Source: Brasenia schreberi (lineage: Eukaryota; Streptophyta; Magnoliopsida; Nymphaeales; Cabombaceae). From it: a stretch of 64,000 nucleotides of DNA. The stretch lies in NCBI GenBank assembly GCA_036023115.1, contig JAYKKT010000073.1, positions 15,070,001 to 15,134,000 on the forward strand. Direction: 5' to 3'. Shown piece by piece: positions 36,984 to 47,881 of this stretch. The notes beneath the pieces were generated by a model, which did no database searches, was not told where the DNA came from, and saw only the letters and a program-made list of their open reading frames with translations. The position numbers and the translations under genes are program-made. Position 1 is the first letter of the stretch; every line of letters starts with the position of its first letter.

Positions 36984-37349
36984 CTAAAAAGTATATGCAA
37001 AATTTATCAGAACAGACCAAAAGATAGTTGGACAATTGAGACAAATGAAAAGGGACAGCAGAAAGAGCAATGACAATCTGACACCATCAGTCATCAAAAA
37101 CCACTCCGACCAATAAATAGCTGATAAATGTACAGGAACAGGTGGCATTAGAGAGCAAAGAAATGAGGGCACAAGGCACCTGAAATTGTTCTCTTCTCCG
37201 GAGAGGAGAAGAGTGCATATGGCAACTCTCAATCACATAGATTGACTTAAAGTAGTGAGAGCACAATGGTATTTCATGCCTGGCTTGAGTTACAATGCCA
37301 TCCAAGTATATTACAAAAGAAGTATCCGAACATATAACAAAAAAAGTAC

Positions 37350-37480
37350 CTTGGTAGCAAGAATGAGAAATTGAGAAAGGTTGTCAACTGTGACACCAAG
37401 TTGTACATATTTCCTGGCTACATGCAGAACAGCCATGTTTGACTTGCACGACGGAAGTTTTGAGACTGTTGACTTCTCCC
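37350..37480 (-). pseudogene. FLIP: FLIP-like exon 3
   Basis: Reads SCKSNMAVLHVARKYVQLGV then DNLSQFLILATK and the donor |gtactt at 37349. The acceptor is not clear. Just upstream (about 37640-37545) SDDFILLLLKAYHTFSEMYE with a plausible donor may be another exon, but I cannot place it in the family. Confidence 0.6.
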
Positions 37481-38760
37481 AAATTGTCCAACACATAATT
37501 AAGGAAATATACAGGGCAGAAAAATGTTAACCGGAAAATCAGGAAGAACGCATGATGCATTAACAAGCTCATACATCTCAGAGAAAGTGTGGTAAGCTTT
37601 AAGAAGCAGCAAAATAAAATCATCACTCCATGCCATCACCATCATCATCATGACCTTAACCAAAACAGAGATGGCATGGCAGAATTCTTTTTACTTTGAA
37701 TCAGAATCACCCCTGGAAGTAGTGCAATTGCCAATTTTAGACACCACAAAACCTTGTCTCCGGGACCTATATTTATGTTTAGGCCTAAGCCTGAGCAAAG
37801 GGAATAATGACTGTGGGAAACATACATGGCAGAAAAAAAAAACACAATAGAAAATTTTAAGGGTTTAAGCAATGAACTGAAAGTTCAAGAATATGGACGT
37901 CAAAGTATGATTGAAGAAATAAACAAAAACTTAAGTCCAACCTCACTGACCAAGAACGTACTATCAAAAGCATTCAAACGTTACTCTTGAACATAATTTC
38001 CCAATTGTCTAGGTAAGTTGGATATTCTTATACATCATCCGATCATCAATAACCATCATCACAAATTTTGAGCTCACATGTAGGGGTAGACCATCGATTG
38101 GTCTAGCTCAAACCAAGATGGGCAAGCTTTGGAACTTGGTTTATGTGTTGAAAGTTGAAACAACCTGAAAATGGCTCAAATCCTGCATAAGAAATAATAT
38201 GTTGGGGTTTGATGAGATGATATAGGCTGGCCAACATAATTCTCCTTTTTATTTACATATTTATGCTAGGATTATTAAACATAGACATGTCTGGTTGCGA
38301 AGGGAACAGGTGGTTCGAACAGGAACCAAACCATGCTGAAAATAGGCTGGAACTAGAACCAGACAAACCTTAACTGAACTCAGGGTGTTCACAGTTCGGT
38401 TAAGGTTCATGAGTCACAGAACCAGAACCGCCAGTTTGGACTTTTTTTATAAGTTTTTCTTTTAACTTTTTTATTTTTTATTTCTTCCTTGTTTTATGCG
38501 GCTTTTGGTTGGAAGTGGAAGCACAATTGATGGTTATGAACAGTAACCAAAACTGACAGTTTTTAACTGTCAATCCTGGTAATATGTCTAATTAAATATA
38601 TAAGTAAACTGTTTAAAAGAAACTATATTTATGTAAAAAGAATGGAGTTGCTAGATCCTATTCATGCTACACCATCCATACGAATCCGGATGATTGAAAT
38701 GGAGAGATGGATGATCTAGATCAAAAAGTAAAATGTGAAACTATGTGTTATACTTTGTAA

Positions 38761-39062
38761 TGTTGGAAAGTGTGGTTGCGCAACGGAGATTGAATATCAC
38801 AAATACGAAGAAAAAGTGAAGAGGAAATGTGGAGATTGGAGGAGGAGCAGACCTCCAATGGAGGCCACCCCCCCTCTCCTTCTCTCTTTCTTAATATCAA
38901 CCTCTTTAACCCTAATACAAAACATCCAACCCTTATATAATGGGTTGTAAATCATAAAATAACCAAAATGCCCTTAGTACTCCAGGCAATTACAATAATA
39001 CCCAAATATCAGAAAATTACAACACTAACACTAAGAATACTAAATATGCATATTCTTCAACA
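38761..39062 (-). repeat. 3' LTR of element 2
   Basis: 302 bp, TGTTGAAGAATATGC..TTTCCAACA on the minus strand. Shares the ccttatataatgggttgta, tgcccttagtact and ctctttcttaat blocks with element 1. Confidence 0.9.
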
Positions 39063-39904
39063 CCCCTTCTCAAGTTGGGAGTGAGATACTTCGAACTCCA
39101 AACTTGCCGAAAAACTAGTTCTTTCTTCACCACACGTGCACTAATGATCTCTTCGAGGCTTCTTTGAATCAACTTGAACAATCAATAACACATGGGTAAC
39201 ATACGACCTTTCTATGGGTGTCAGTTATTCCCTCCCTCTTTCTTCTTCTCCATGAAGTGATTAGGCAGCTACACTTGAAAAGTCACGTTTTTCTACTCTT
39301 GAGAAAGCTAATCTTTTATGGTAGGAGGTACTATCTCCAACATACACGGCTTTTCCTGTGCCCCTTCACATGGTGGTTGTGGTCGGTGTGTTGGTTGGGT
39401 GTCCTCTCTCTACCACTTAAATAGCAGAATACACACTTTTGCTCATACTAGTCGGTCTGCGTCCCTTTACATGATGACTGCATCTGCTTTTCCAGCCCTC
39501 CTGACTGTTTACTTCAGCAACTTAAGGTTTTAATTTTCATGCTTCTTTGTGGTACTCCCACATTCTATACCAATAAATTCCTCTGGCCTCTTCTATGATT
39601 TGATTTGTCATGCATATGTAATAAAAAAGACTGATTTTATGCATTCTATCTTTCCTTCTATGTGCATTCAACTGTTTTTCATGAAGACAATCATCACGTA
39701 CTACTTGATATCTTCTGCAATCTTTTTCTGAATTTGCATCCCTCTTGAACATTTCCTAAAACACTTGATGCGCAGGTAAATATCTATCTTGGGCATTTTA
39801 TCGAACATTTGATGTGCAGATAAGCATTTCTCTTGGGTATTTCATCAAACAGCTGACAAAATTGCTTAAGTTGGTGACTCAATACACCTTCAACAATTGT
39901 CCCA

Positions 39905-40125
39905 TCATTTCCAAGCCGTGTTCGGCAAGATACTGAAGAAGACTTTGACTGTTTGATAACCATGGTCATAACAGCTAGTGGATCTTTCTTCCTTCGCTGC
40001 TCTGTAGATTTCTCTACCTTCTTTCTCAACTTGGCCAATTGCTTTCGCCTCTCGTAAATCACTTGAGATCTTGCCTTTCTCTTTGCCTCCGTTAGGTATT
40101 TCATCAAACACTTGTCTGGCGTCAC
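39905..40125 (-). pseudogene. captured uL13 (RPL13A)-like stretch, tentative
   Basis: On the minus strand ARSQVIYERRKQLAKLRKKV then EKSTEQ is close to the C-terminal helix of plant ribosomal protein uL13 (YERKKQL.KLR.KAEK). The reading then continues into KDPLAVMTMVIKQSK, not part of that protein, and later QLFDEIPKRNAYL, a PPR-like segment. A short basic coiled segment can match by chance, so the uL13 call is tentative. Confidence 0.4.
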
Positions 40126-40179
40126 TCAGACACCACATAATGTCATATGATGGTCGGTCTGTGCTCTTCGTGAGAACAT

Positions 40180-40625
40180 GAAATATCTAACAACAATGAA
40201 GATTTTGTTGCTTCAGCATTTGCTGATTTCTTCCGAGTGTCAGCATTTACATTCGGACTGCTACTTTCAAGGATTGAAATACTGAAAAGCAGTATATCGT
40301 CAACCTTATTATGCCCAACAATATGACTGTTCTTCCTTGTAGCATCCATCTCCTGGCCGATCGGAACAAATGTTTGCGTCCAGTACTTTGTTGTTTCTTA
40401 TTCACCTTCATTCTTGTAAAGCATGTAAACGTTGGAGCAAACTGATGAACAGTATCATGATACAAATCATTAATCTTCAAAGCATGAGCAAGACTTTCTT
40501 GTAAGACCACGTGAACCACCAATATTTGCTCCAACATATTCTTTGTACGGAAATGCATAGAAATGACCCACCGCGGCAGCAAGCATCTCAACACAAATAA
40601 TAAAATTCTGAAAATCAGCATCGTA
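40180..40625 (-). pseudogene. captured LAZ1/DUF300 C-terminal coding sequence in LTR element 2
   Basis: LAZ1-type DUF300 proteins are membrane proteins related to organic solute transporter alpha, linked to vacuole function in plants. The minus strand reads ADFQNFIICVEMLAAAVGHF, then AFPYKEYVGANIGGS, SLAHALKINDLYHDTVHQFA, TFVPIGQEMDATRKN and SSLLLDISCS, the order of the plant proteins' C-terminal part. Two or three frameshifts and stops separate the pieces. No intron interrupts these blocks, as expected if a spliced transcript was captured. The 5' end lies just inside the primer site, so capture replaced the normal gag start. Confidence 0.82.
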
Positions 40626-40661
40626 TGCAGCTTTTTCCTTTTGAAATCTGCTCTGATACCA

Positions 40662-40952
40662 AATTGGAAAACGTGGTTGCGCAACGGAGATTGAATATCA
40701 CAAATACGAAGAAAAAGTGAAGAGAAAATGTGGAGATCGGAGGAGGGGGCAGACCTCCAATGAAGGCCGGCTGACCCGCCCCCCTTCTCCTTCTCTCTTT
40801 CTTAATATCAACCTCTTTAACCCTAATACAAAACATCCAGCCCTTATATAATGGGTTGTAAATCATAAAATGACCAAAATGCCCTTAATACTCTGGATAA
40901 TTACAATAATACCCAAATATCAGAAAATTACAAAACTAACACTAAGAACACT
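40662..40952 (-). repeat. 5' LTR of element 2, outer end shortened
   Basis: Matches the LTR at 38761 from ttggaaaacgtgg to ctaaatatgcat; the final attcttcaaca is absent. Its inner end starts aattgg instead of tgttgg. Confidence 0.85.
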
Positions 40953-41094
40953 AAATATGCATGTACTTTACTTTTTCCGAAAAGCGACTTTTACCTTTTT
41001 CCTTTTTGGTTTAAACATCCATCTCTCCAATTTGATAGTCCGATTCACATGGATGCTTAACAAGAATGAGAGTCTATCTCTCTCTCTCTCTCTT

Positions 41095-41132
<38 letters not shown>

Positions 41133-41810
41133 TAAAGAGAGAGGTGGTGGTCAACCATTTAGACTTGGCTTGTCAACCCTACTCAAACATCTCGCATGCC
41201 TCTTTCGCCACAGTTGTTATCTAAATATCTCTATCTTAGTTCTTTTTGTGCTAGATTTACTTCAATTGTGTTGGGAGAATGGGTACCCATTATAATCATG
41301 ACATGATAATATGTCACATCTTGTGTCTTATGAAAGATAGAGGCATAAAAGCCCATACTTATAGAATCAAGCATACTACTGCAAGTCACAGTATTTTTAG
41401 GTCACACCATAGATATAGTTTTTTTTTGCATTCTCATACTATCTATGCAACTTGCAATGCACTAGATACAACCAAACATAGAACTGCAGGTGGAGTATTT
41501 TTAGGTCACACTTTAGAGATAGCTTCTTTGTGCATTCCTGTACTTTTGATGCAAAGAGTCATCACTAAATCAACCAAAAACAAAGTGTAATATCATGCAG
41601 TTTGGCCTCATCTGGTGTACAAGCTGAAATAAATATACAGGACTAATCAAATTCAACCAAAAACAAATTGTAGTACAATGAGGGCTTCATGAAGAGTGCA
41701 CACACTTGGAAATGTACAAGAGCACATGTGCGCGCACACACACAGAGCAATTCATGATCTAAGAGATTCTTCAGGTGAAGAAGAAAATAAAAATAAAATC
41801 TGATGGATAC
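40953..41810. other. intron DNA with a palindromic microsatellite
   Basis: At about 41080-41142 the run (tc)n(ta)n(ga)n is nearly its own reverse complement and could form a long hairpin. The rest is unrecognised. Confidence 0.6.
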
Positions 41811-41903
41811 TATTAGGCATTCTGCAATGCAGCCCAACTCAGACTCATTAGATGTGTCAGACTGCTCAAGTTGGTTAAGAAGTAGAATGCGTGTTTCAAG
41901 TAC
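41811..41903 (-). pseudogene. FLIP: FLIP-like exon 2
   Basis: 93 bp between ttgcag| and |gtatcc, phase 0 on both sides. Reads VLETRILLLNQLEQSDTSNE then SELGCIAECLI. Follows exon 1 (63 bp, phase 0) without a frame break. Confidence 0.72.
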
Positions 41904-43130
41904 CTGCAATCAATTTTCAAATTTTAGAAGCTAAGTTTGACAGGTGACTAAGTATTTTATACATATAGAGAGATCCACACACTAAGTGAAAAAAGCATTA
42001 CCAATGGACAGTTCAATTGTGCAATAAGTTTCCCTATAAGTCCAGAAAAGTCAACAAAAATCATGAGCCAGAAAACCCCAAAACACAATACACTCAATCA
42101 TGGACTTCAACACACACGTGATATACATCTCATTCATTGGTTTTTGGAAGTAGTATCGATTTTCAGTTTACAGCCACTATTTCTTTTTTTTGGGGGTGCG
42201 GGTGGGGGGAGGAGATAATTGGTCCTTGGTTATGCATTCTCGGAAAGGTACTTATCTACAAAATATCAAGGTCTATGAATAACCGACACAACTGTGATGA
42301 AGTATAGTTACAAAGTTACAGACAACACCACCTGTAATAAAATGGAACAGCAGTGAAAACAGGGGATGCATCATTCTAAGGTTACCAAGGGAAAGAGAAA
42401 AGTTGAAAAAGAAAACCCGAGTACAACAGGCAAGGGAACCAAAGTAAGAAACATAGATAACTTGAGAGAATCTAGGAACATGAACAGAAATGCCCATGTG
42501 TCTAATCCACACTCAATATACAACATTCATTCATTCACAAAGTAGTACATAGATTAAGGCCTTTTCGCAACTACTGCAGCTTCTTTACCGACTTGGATGA
42601 AATAAAATGAAGACCGCAGATACTGGATTCATCAAACAAAGGATTGGGTTTGTATCTGGAATTTCACCATCGATTACAATAAACCCAAGCAAGATTTCCC
42701 AAATTTCTTGAACATTTGCAACCAAGAAAGAAGACCAATCTATCACATGGAATTGCTGGCAATAAACCACTTCAAGTGATCAAAACCAAGGTTTATCAAA
42801 GCCCAAGATTCCGCAAACCCTTGACATTCATAACCAAACAACCGCTAGGTTGTTGACACCATTTAATCCTCAAAGCACACAAATAAACAAATCCGCTGGC
42901 CCTGCCGTCAAACCAGCAAAAAAATAAATCTCAGTTTACATTTAGTTCACCCATGTTTGCTTCATTCATCATTAACAAAACTTTGGAATTATTTACAGAC
43001 TCGATACTATGAAAAGTCAACTTCCTTCACGGATTAACTATATCTTTGCGTAAATCTTAATCAGAACATCATGGAAAATCTATGCTGATATGAAATAATA
43101 TAACTTATCAGAAAAAAGTATCAGAAAAGC
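41904..43130. other. intron 1 of the FLIP-like pseudogene, no further feature
   Basis: AT-rich non-coding sequence; a g-rich patch lies near 42189-42214. No RNA gene or element end is seen. Confidence 0.4.
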
Positions 43131-43353
43131 AACAACAGTAAGACCAACCAACAACAACAACTAAGTCTTTTCCCATACTAGACGGGGTCGGCTACATGGA
43201 TTATTTGTTTCCACACAGCTCTATCATGTGCCATGTTAGCAGTTAACTCATAATAAGCTAGATCATTCTTTATTGTTTCTTTCCAACACTTTTGTGGTCG
43301 TCCTCTACCTCTTTTAATACTTTTCAAATTTAGTTTTTCATACCTTCTTAAAG

Positions 43354-46300
43354 AACTCCACCCATGTAAAGGATCACCCTTGCATTGCCGGTCCCAAGCC
43401 CGGATAAAGGAGGAGGGTTGTGTTAGGCTTCCGACAGCCAGCGTAAAACTTCGTCGGATTTTACAACATGGATTACAAAAATTATGAGCATTGCTTTGGG
43501 GCGTCCCCGCCTAGCAACGTGCTGCAGAGCCCGAATGCAGTAAGAAGTAAGCAAGGGCCACTACATTTTCGCCCGAATGTAGTGAATCAATTGCAGAGAG
43601 GGTTTCCACATCATGGACGGGTGTGGGTAAAGAAGTTAGTCCCGCTATATTGCCGCCCGAATGTAGTAAAACAATTTCAGAGAGGGTCTTCGTATTTTGA
43701 TTATGGACGGATGCGGGGGGGTAAGGAAGCTAGTCCTAGATAATAAGATTCGTATTGGTTCTTGGAATATCGGAACATTATCGGATAAGCTAATGGAGGT
43801 GGTAGATACTATGATTCGGAGAAAGATTCATATTCTATGTTTACAAGAGACAAAATGGGTTGGAGAAAAAGCAAAGGAGATAGAGAATACAGGTTTTAAA
43901 TTATGGTACTCAAGTAAAGAAAAGGCTCGAAACGGAGTTGGTATTATCATAAATAAAGATTTAAAGGAGAGTGTAGTAGACATACAACGATATGGTGACC
44001 GAATCATGACGTTGAAATTAGTGTTAGGAGCAGAGGTTTTGAATATAGTTTGTGCTTACGCACCCCAAGTAGGACTAGAAGATAGTATAAAGACAGTTTT
44101 TTGGGAAGAGTTAGATAAGGTGTTTCAAAAGATTCCACAAAGGGAGATGATTTGTTTAGGAGGAGATTTAAATGGACATGTCGGTAAAGAGGCATTAGGA
44201 TATCAAGGGATTCATGGAAACTTTAGTTTTGGGGATATAAACGAGGAAGGTAGGGAGATTTTAAATTTTGCTATGTCATTTGATCTCTTTGTAGTCAATA
44301 CAATCTTCAAAAAACGAGATGAACATTTAATTACTTATAAGAGTGGCTTATCACAAACACAAATTGATTACTTTCTTTGTCGAAAAAAAGATAGAGCATG
44401 TTGTAAAGATTGTAAGGTAATTCCAAGAGAAAGCTTAGCCACCCAACATCGACTTTTAGTTATGGATTTACAAATAAAAAAGTGGACAAAGAAGAAAAGA
44501 GTGCATCGAGCTATTCGGACTAAATGGTGGAACCTCAAAAGCGAGAAAGAAGATATATTTAAACAGAAAGTCCTTCAAGGAGATGTTTGGAATTATGTTG
44601 GCACACCCTGTAATATGTGGAACAATATGGCTATACATATTAGGAAAGTGGCGAAAGATGTGTTAGGGGTATCTAAGGGAGGTGTACCGGCACAAAAAGA
44701 AGCTTGGTGGTGGAGTGAAGTAGTACAAAATAAAATCAAGGCAAAGAGGGCATGTTACAAATTACATTATGCTAAGAAAACTAGTGAAACTTTAGAAGCT
44801 TATAAGAAAGCAAAGAAGGAAGCGAAAAAGGCTGTTAGTGAAGCAAAAGCTAAGATTTGGGATGACTTATATAAAAAACTCAACTCAAAAGAGGGTGAAA
44901 GAGATATTTTTAGGATAGCTAGGGCTAGAGATAAGAAAACTAAAGATCTTAATTATGTTAGATGCATAAAAGACGAGGAGGAAAAATTCTAGTGGCAAAT
45001 GATGATATAAGAAATAGATGGAAAAACTATTTTTATAATCTTTTTAATGAAAATAAAGATGTTAGTATTAGTTTAGGAGATTTAGCCAAGTCAGAAAAGT
45101 ATATAAACTACAATTTCTACCGACGTATTCAAAAGAACGAAGTCAAAGAGGCTCTTAAACATATGAAGAGTGGTAAATCACTAGGACCAGATAATATTCC
45201 TATAGAAGTTTGGAAAATACTAGGAGAAATAGGAATCACTTGGCTAAGGCTGTTTAATGAAATATGGAAAAACCAAAAGATGCCCGAGGAATGGAGAACA
45301 AGTACACTTATACCCATATATAAGAACAAGGGAGACATTCAAAATTGTGTGAATTATCGAGGTATCAAGTTAATGAGTCATACTATGAAATTATGGGAAA
45401 GAATTATCGAACGTAGGTTAAGACAAGTACAACACAGAACCAATTTGGATTTATGCTAGGCAAATCTACTATTGAAGCGATTCACCTTTTGAGACGTCTT
45501 ATGGAACATTTTAGAGCAAAAAAGAAAGACCTTCACATGATATTTATTGATCTAGAAAAAGCTTATGATAGGGTACCGAGGGAGGTTCTTTGGAGAACTT
45601 TGGAAAAAAGAGGTATCCCATTGACATATATTAACCTTATAAGAGACATGTATGATGGTGCAAAAACATGTGTGAGGACTCATGAAGGAACGACAGACTT
45701 CTTTGAAGTTAATATTGGGTTACATCAAGGATCAACTTTAAGTCCATACTTATTTATAATGGTGATGGATGAGTTAACAAAACATATTCAAGATGAAGTA
45801 CCTTGGTGTAAGTTATTTCCAGATGACATTGTATTAGTGGAGGAGTCTAAGGAAAAAGTTAATAGAAAATTGGAACTATGGAGAGAAACATTAGAAAGCA
45901 AAGGCCTCCGACTTAGTAGAACAAAGACAGAATATATGGAATGTAAGTTTGATCATTTGGCTACTTCAGAGAACATAGAAATTAAAATTGGCACACATTG
46001 CATTCCCCAAAAGGAAAGTTTTAAATACCTAGGGTCAATTTTTCAAAATGATGGAAGAATTGATGGAGATGTTACACATAGAATTAATGCTGGTTGGTTA
46101 AAATGGAGAGGAGCATCAGGTATTCTTTGTGATAAGAAGATACCATTAAAATTAAAAGGTAAATATTATAGAGCAGCAATTAGGTCTACCATGTTTTATG
46201 GTTCTCAGTGTTGGGCAGTTAATCATCAACATGTACAAAAGATGTCTGTGACAGAAATAAAGATGTTGAGATGGATGAGTGGTCATACAAGAAAAGACCG

Positions 46301-46625
46301 TATACATAATGAGGTTATTAGAAACAAATTAGGAGTGGCACCAATAGAGGATAAAATGAGAGAACATCGTTTAAGATGGTTTGGACATATAGAACGAAGA
46401 TCAGAAGAAGAACCTGTAAGAAGGGTAGAAAAACTAAATTTGGAAAGTATTAAAAGAGGTAGAGGGCGACCACAAAATTGTTGGAAAGAAACAATAAAGA
46501 ATGATCTAGCTTATTGGGAGTTAACTGCTAACATGGCACACGATAGGGATCAGTGGAAACAAAGAATCCATGTAGCCGACCCCGTCTAGTATGGGAAAAG
46601 GCTTAGTTGTTGTTGTTGTTGTTGT
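43354..46625 (+). mobile_element. Full-length RTE-type LINE (copy d), nested in copy h
   Basis: Starts aactccacccatg, homologous to the start of copy c, and ends in a seven-unit ttg tail. Flanked by the 14-bp duplication ataccttcttaaag at 43340-43353 and 46626-46639, which is sequence belonging to copy h. About 3272 bp, closely similar to copy c. Confidence 0.95.
43468..46589 (+). pseudogene. RTE ORF (copy d), frameshifted
   Basis: Same domain order as copy c. Lesions against copies c and e: one extra g in a G-run near 43710, one a lost near 44985 (after the endonuclease and linker), and a deletion of about 8 bp near 45430-45445 in the RT. A three-base in-frame loss (TWLRLF) is also present near 45243. 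The catalytic motif reads FPDDIVL instead of FADDIVL (near 45815). The endonuclease part (43697-44992) is open and keeps [19 protein letters not shown] and TQIDYF. Confidence 0.92.
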
Positions 46626-47881
46626 ATACCTTCTTAAAGGTTCTTCTTGTGATCTTCTTTCTATATGTCCAAATCATCTTAAACAATATTCTCTCATTTT
46701 ATCCTCTATTGGTGTCACTCCTAATTTGTTTCTAATAACCTCATTATGGATACGGTCTTTTCTTGTATGACCACTCATTCATCTCAACATCTTCATTTAT
46801 GCCACATACATCTTTTGTACATGTTGATGGTTAATTGCCTAACACTCAGAACCATAAAACATGACAAGCCTAATTGCTGCTCTATAATATTTGCCTTTTA
46901 ACTTTAATGGTATCTTCTTATCACAAAGAATACCTGATGCTCCTCTCCATTTTAACCAACCAGCATTAAATCTACAAGTAACATCTCCATCAATTCTTCA
47001 TCACTCTGAAAAATTGACCCTAGGTATTTAAAACTTTCCTTTTGAGGGATGCAATGTGTGCCAATTTTAATTTCTATGTCCTCTGAAGTAACCAAATGAT
47101 CAAACTTACATTCCATATATTCTGTCTTTGTTCTACTAAGTCGGAGGCCTTTGCTTTCTAATGCTTCTCTCCATAGTTCCAATTTTCTATTAACTTTTTC
47201 CTTAGACTCTTTCACTAACACAATGTCATCTACAAATAACGTACACCAAGGCACTTCATCTTGAATATGTTTTGTTAACTCATTAATCACCATTATAAAT
47301 AAGTATGGACTTAAAGTTGATCCTTGATGTAACCCAATATTAACTTCAAAGAAGTCTGTCATTCCTTCATGAGTTCTCGCACATGTTTTTGCACCCTCGT
47401 ACATGTCTCTTATAAGGTTAATGTATTGTTAATAGGATACCTCTTTTTTCTAAGGTTCTCCAAAGAACCTCCATCAGTACCTTATCGTAAGCTTTTTCTA
47501 GATCAATAAATATCATAAAGATAAATTGCTTCAACAGTAGATATGCCTGGCATGAATCCAAATTGGTTATTTGTTGTACTTGATACTTGTCTTAACCTAC
47601 ATTTGATAATTCTTTCCCATAATTTCATAGTATGGATCATTAACTTGATACCTCGATAATTTGAACAATTCTAAATATCTCCCTTGTTCTTATATATGGG
47701 TATAAGTGTACTCGCTATTCATTAAATAGTCTTATGAGCCAAGTGATTCCTATTTCTCCTAGTATTTTCTAAACTTCTACTAGAATATTGTCTGATCCTA
47801 CTGATTTACCACTCTTCATATGTTTCAGAGCCTTATTAACTTCATTCTTTTGAATACGTCGGTAGAAATTGTGGTTTATAT

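Larger units (their letters stand above)
38761..40952 (-). mobile_element. Non-autonomous LTR retrotransposon 2 (same family as element 1) with captured host sequence
   Basis: 3' LTR 38761-39062 and 5' LTR 40662-40952. The primer site tggtatcagag (40661-40651) touches the 5' LTR. The purine-rich gagaagggg flanks the 3' LTR. About 600 bp next to the 3' LTR (39063-39660) matches element 1 (27828-28430) closely, including gaagtgattaggcagcta and tactagtcggtctg. The rest differs and carries other cargo. The 5' LTR lacks the outer ~11 bases. Flanks are tgtaa (38756-38760) and tgtac (about 40952-40956), a 4/5 match. It lies in intron 2 of the FLIP-like pseudogene. Confidence 0.88.

Noticed and set aside
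42585..42850. Possible FLIP exon on the minus strand (VIDWSSFLVANVQEIW)
   Set aside because: No splice sites or phase fit between exons 1 and 2 and no family similarity.
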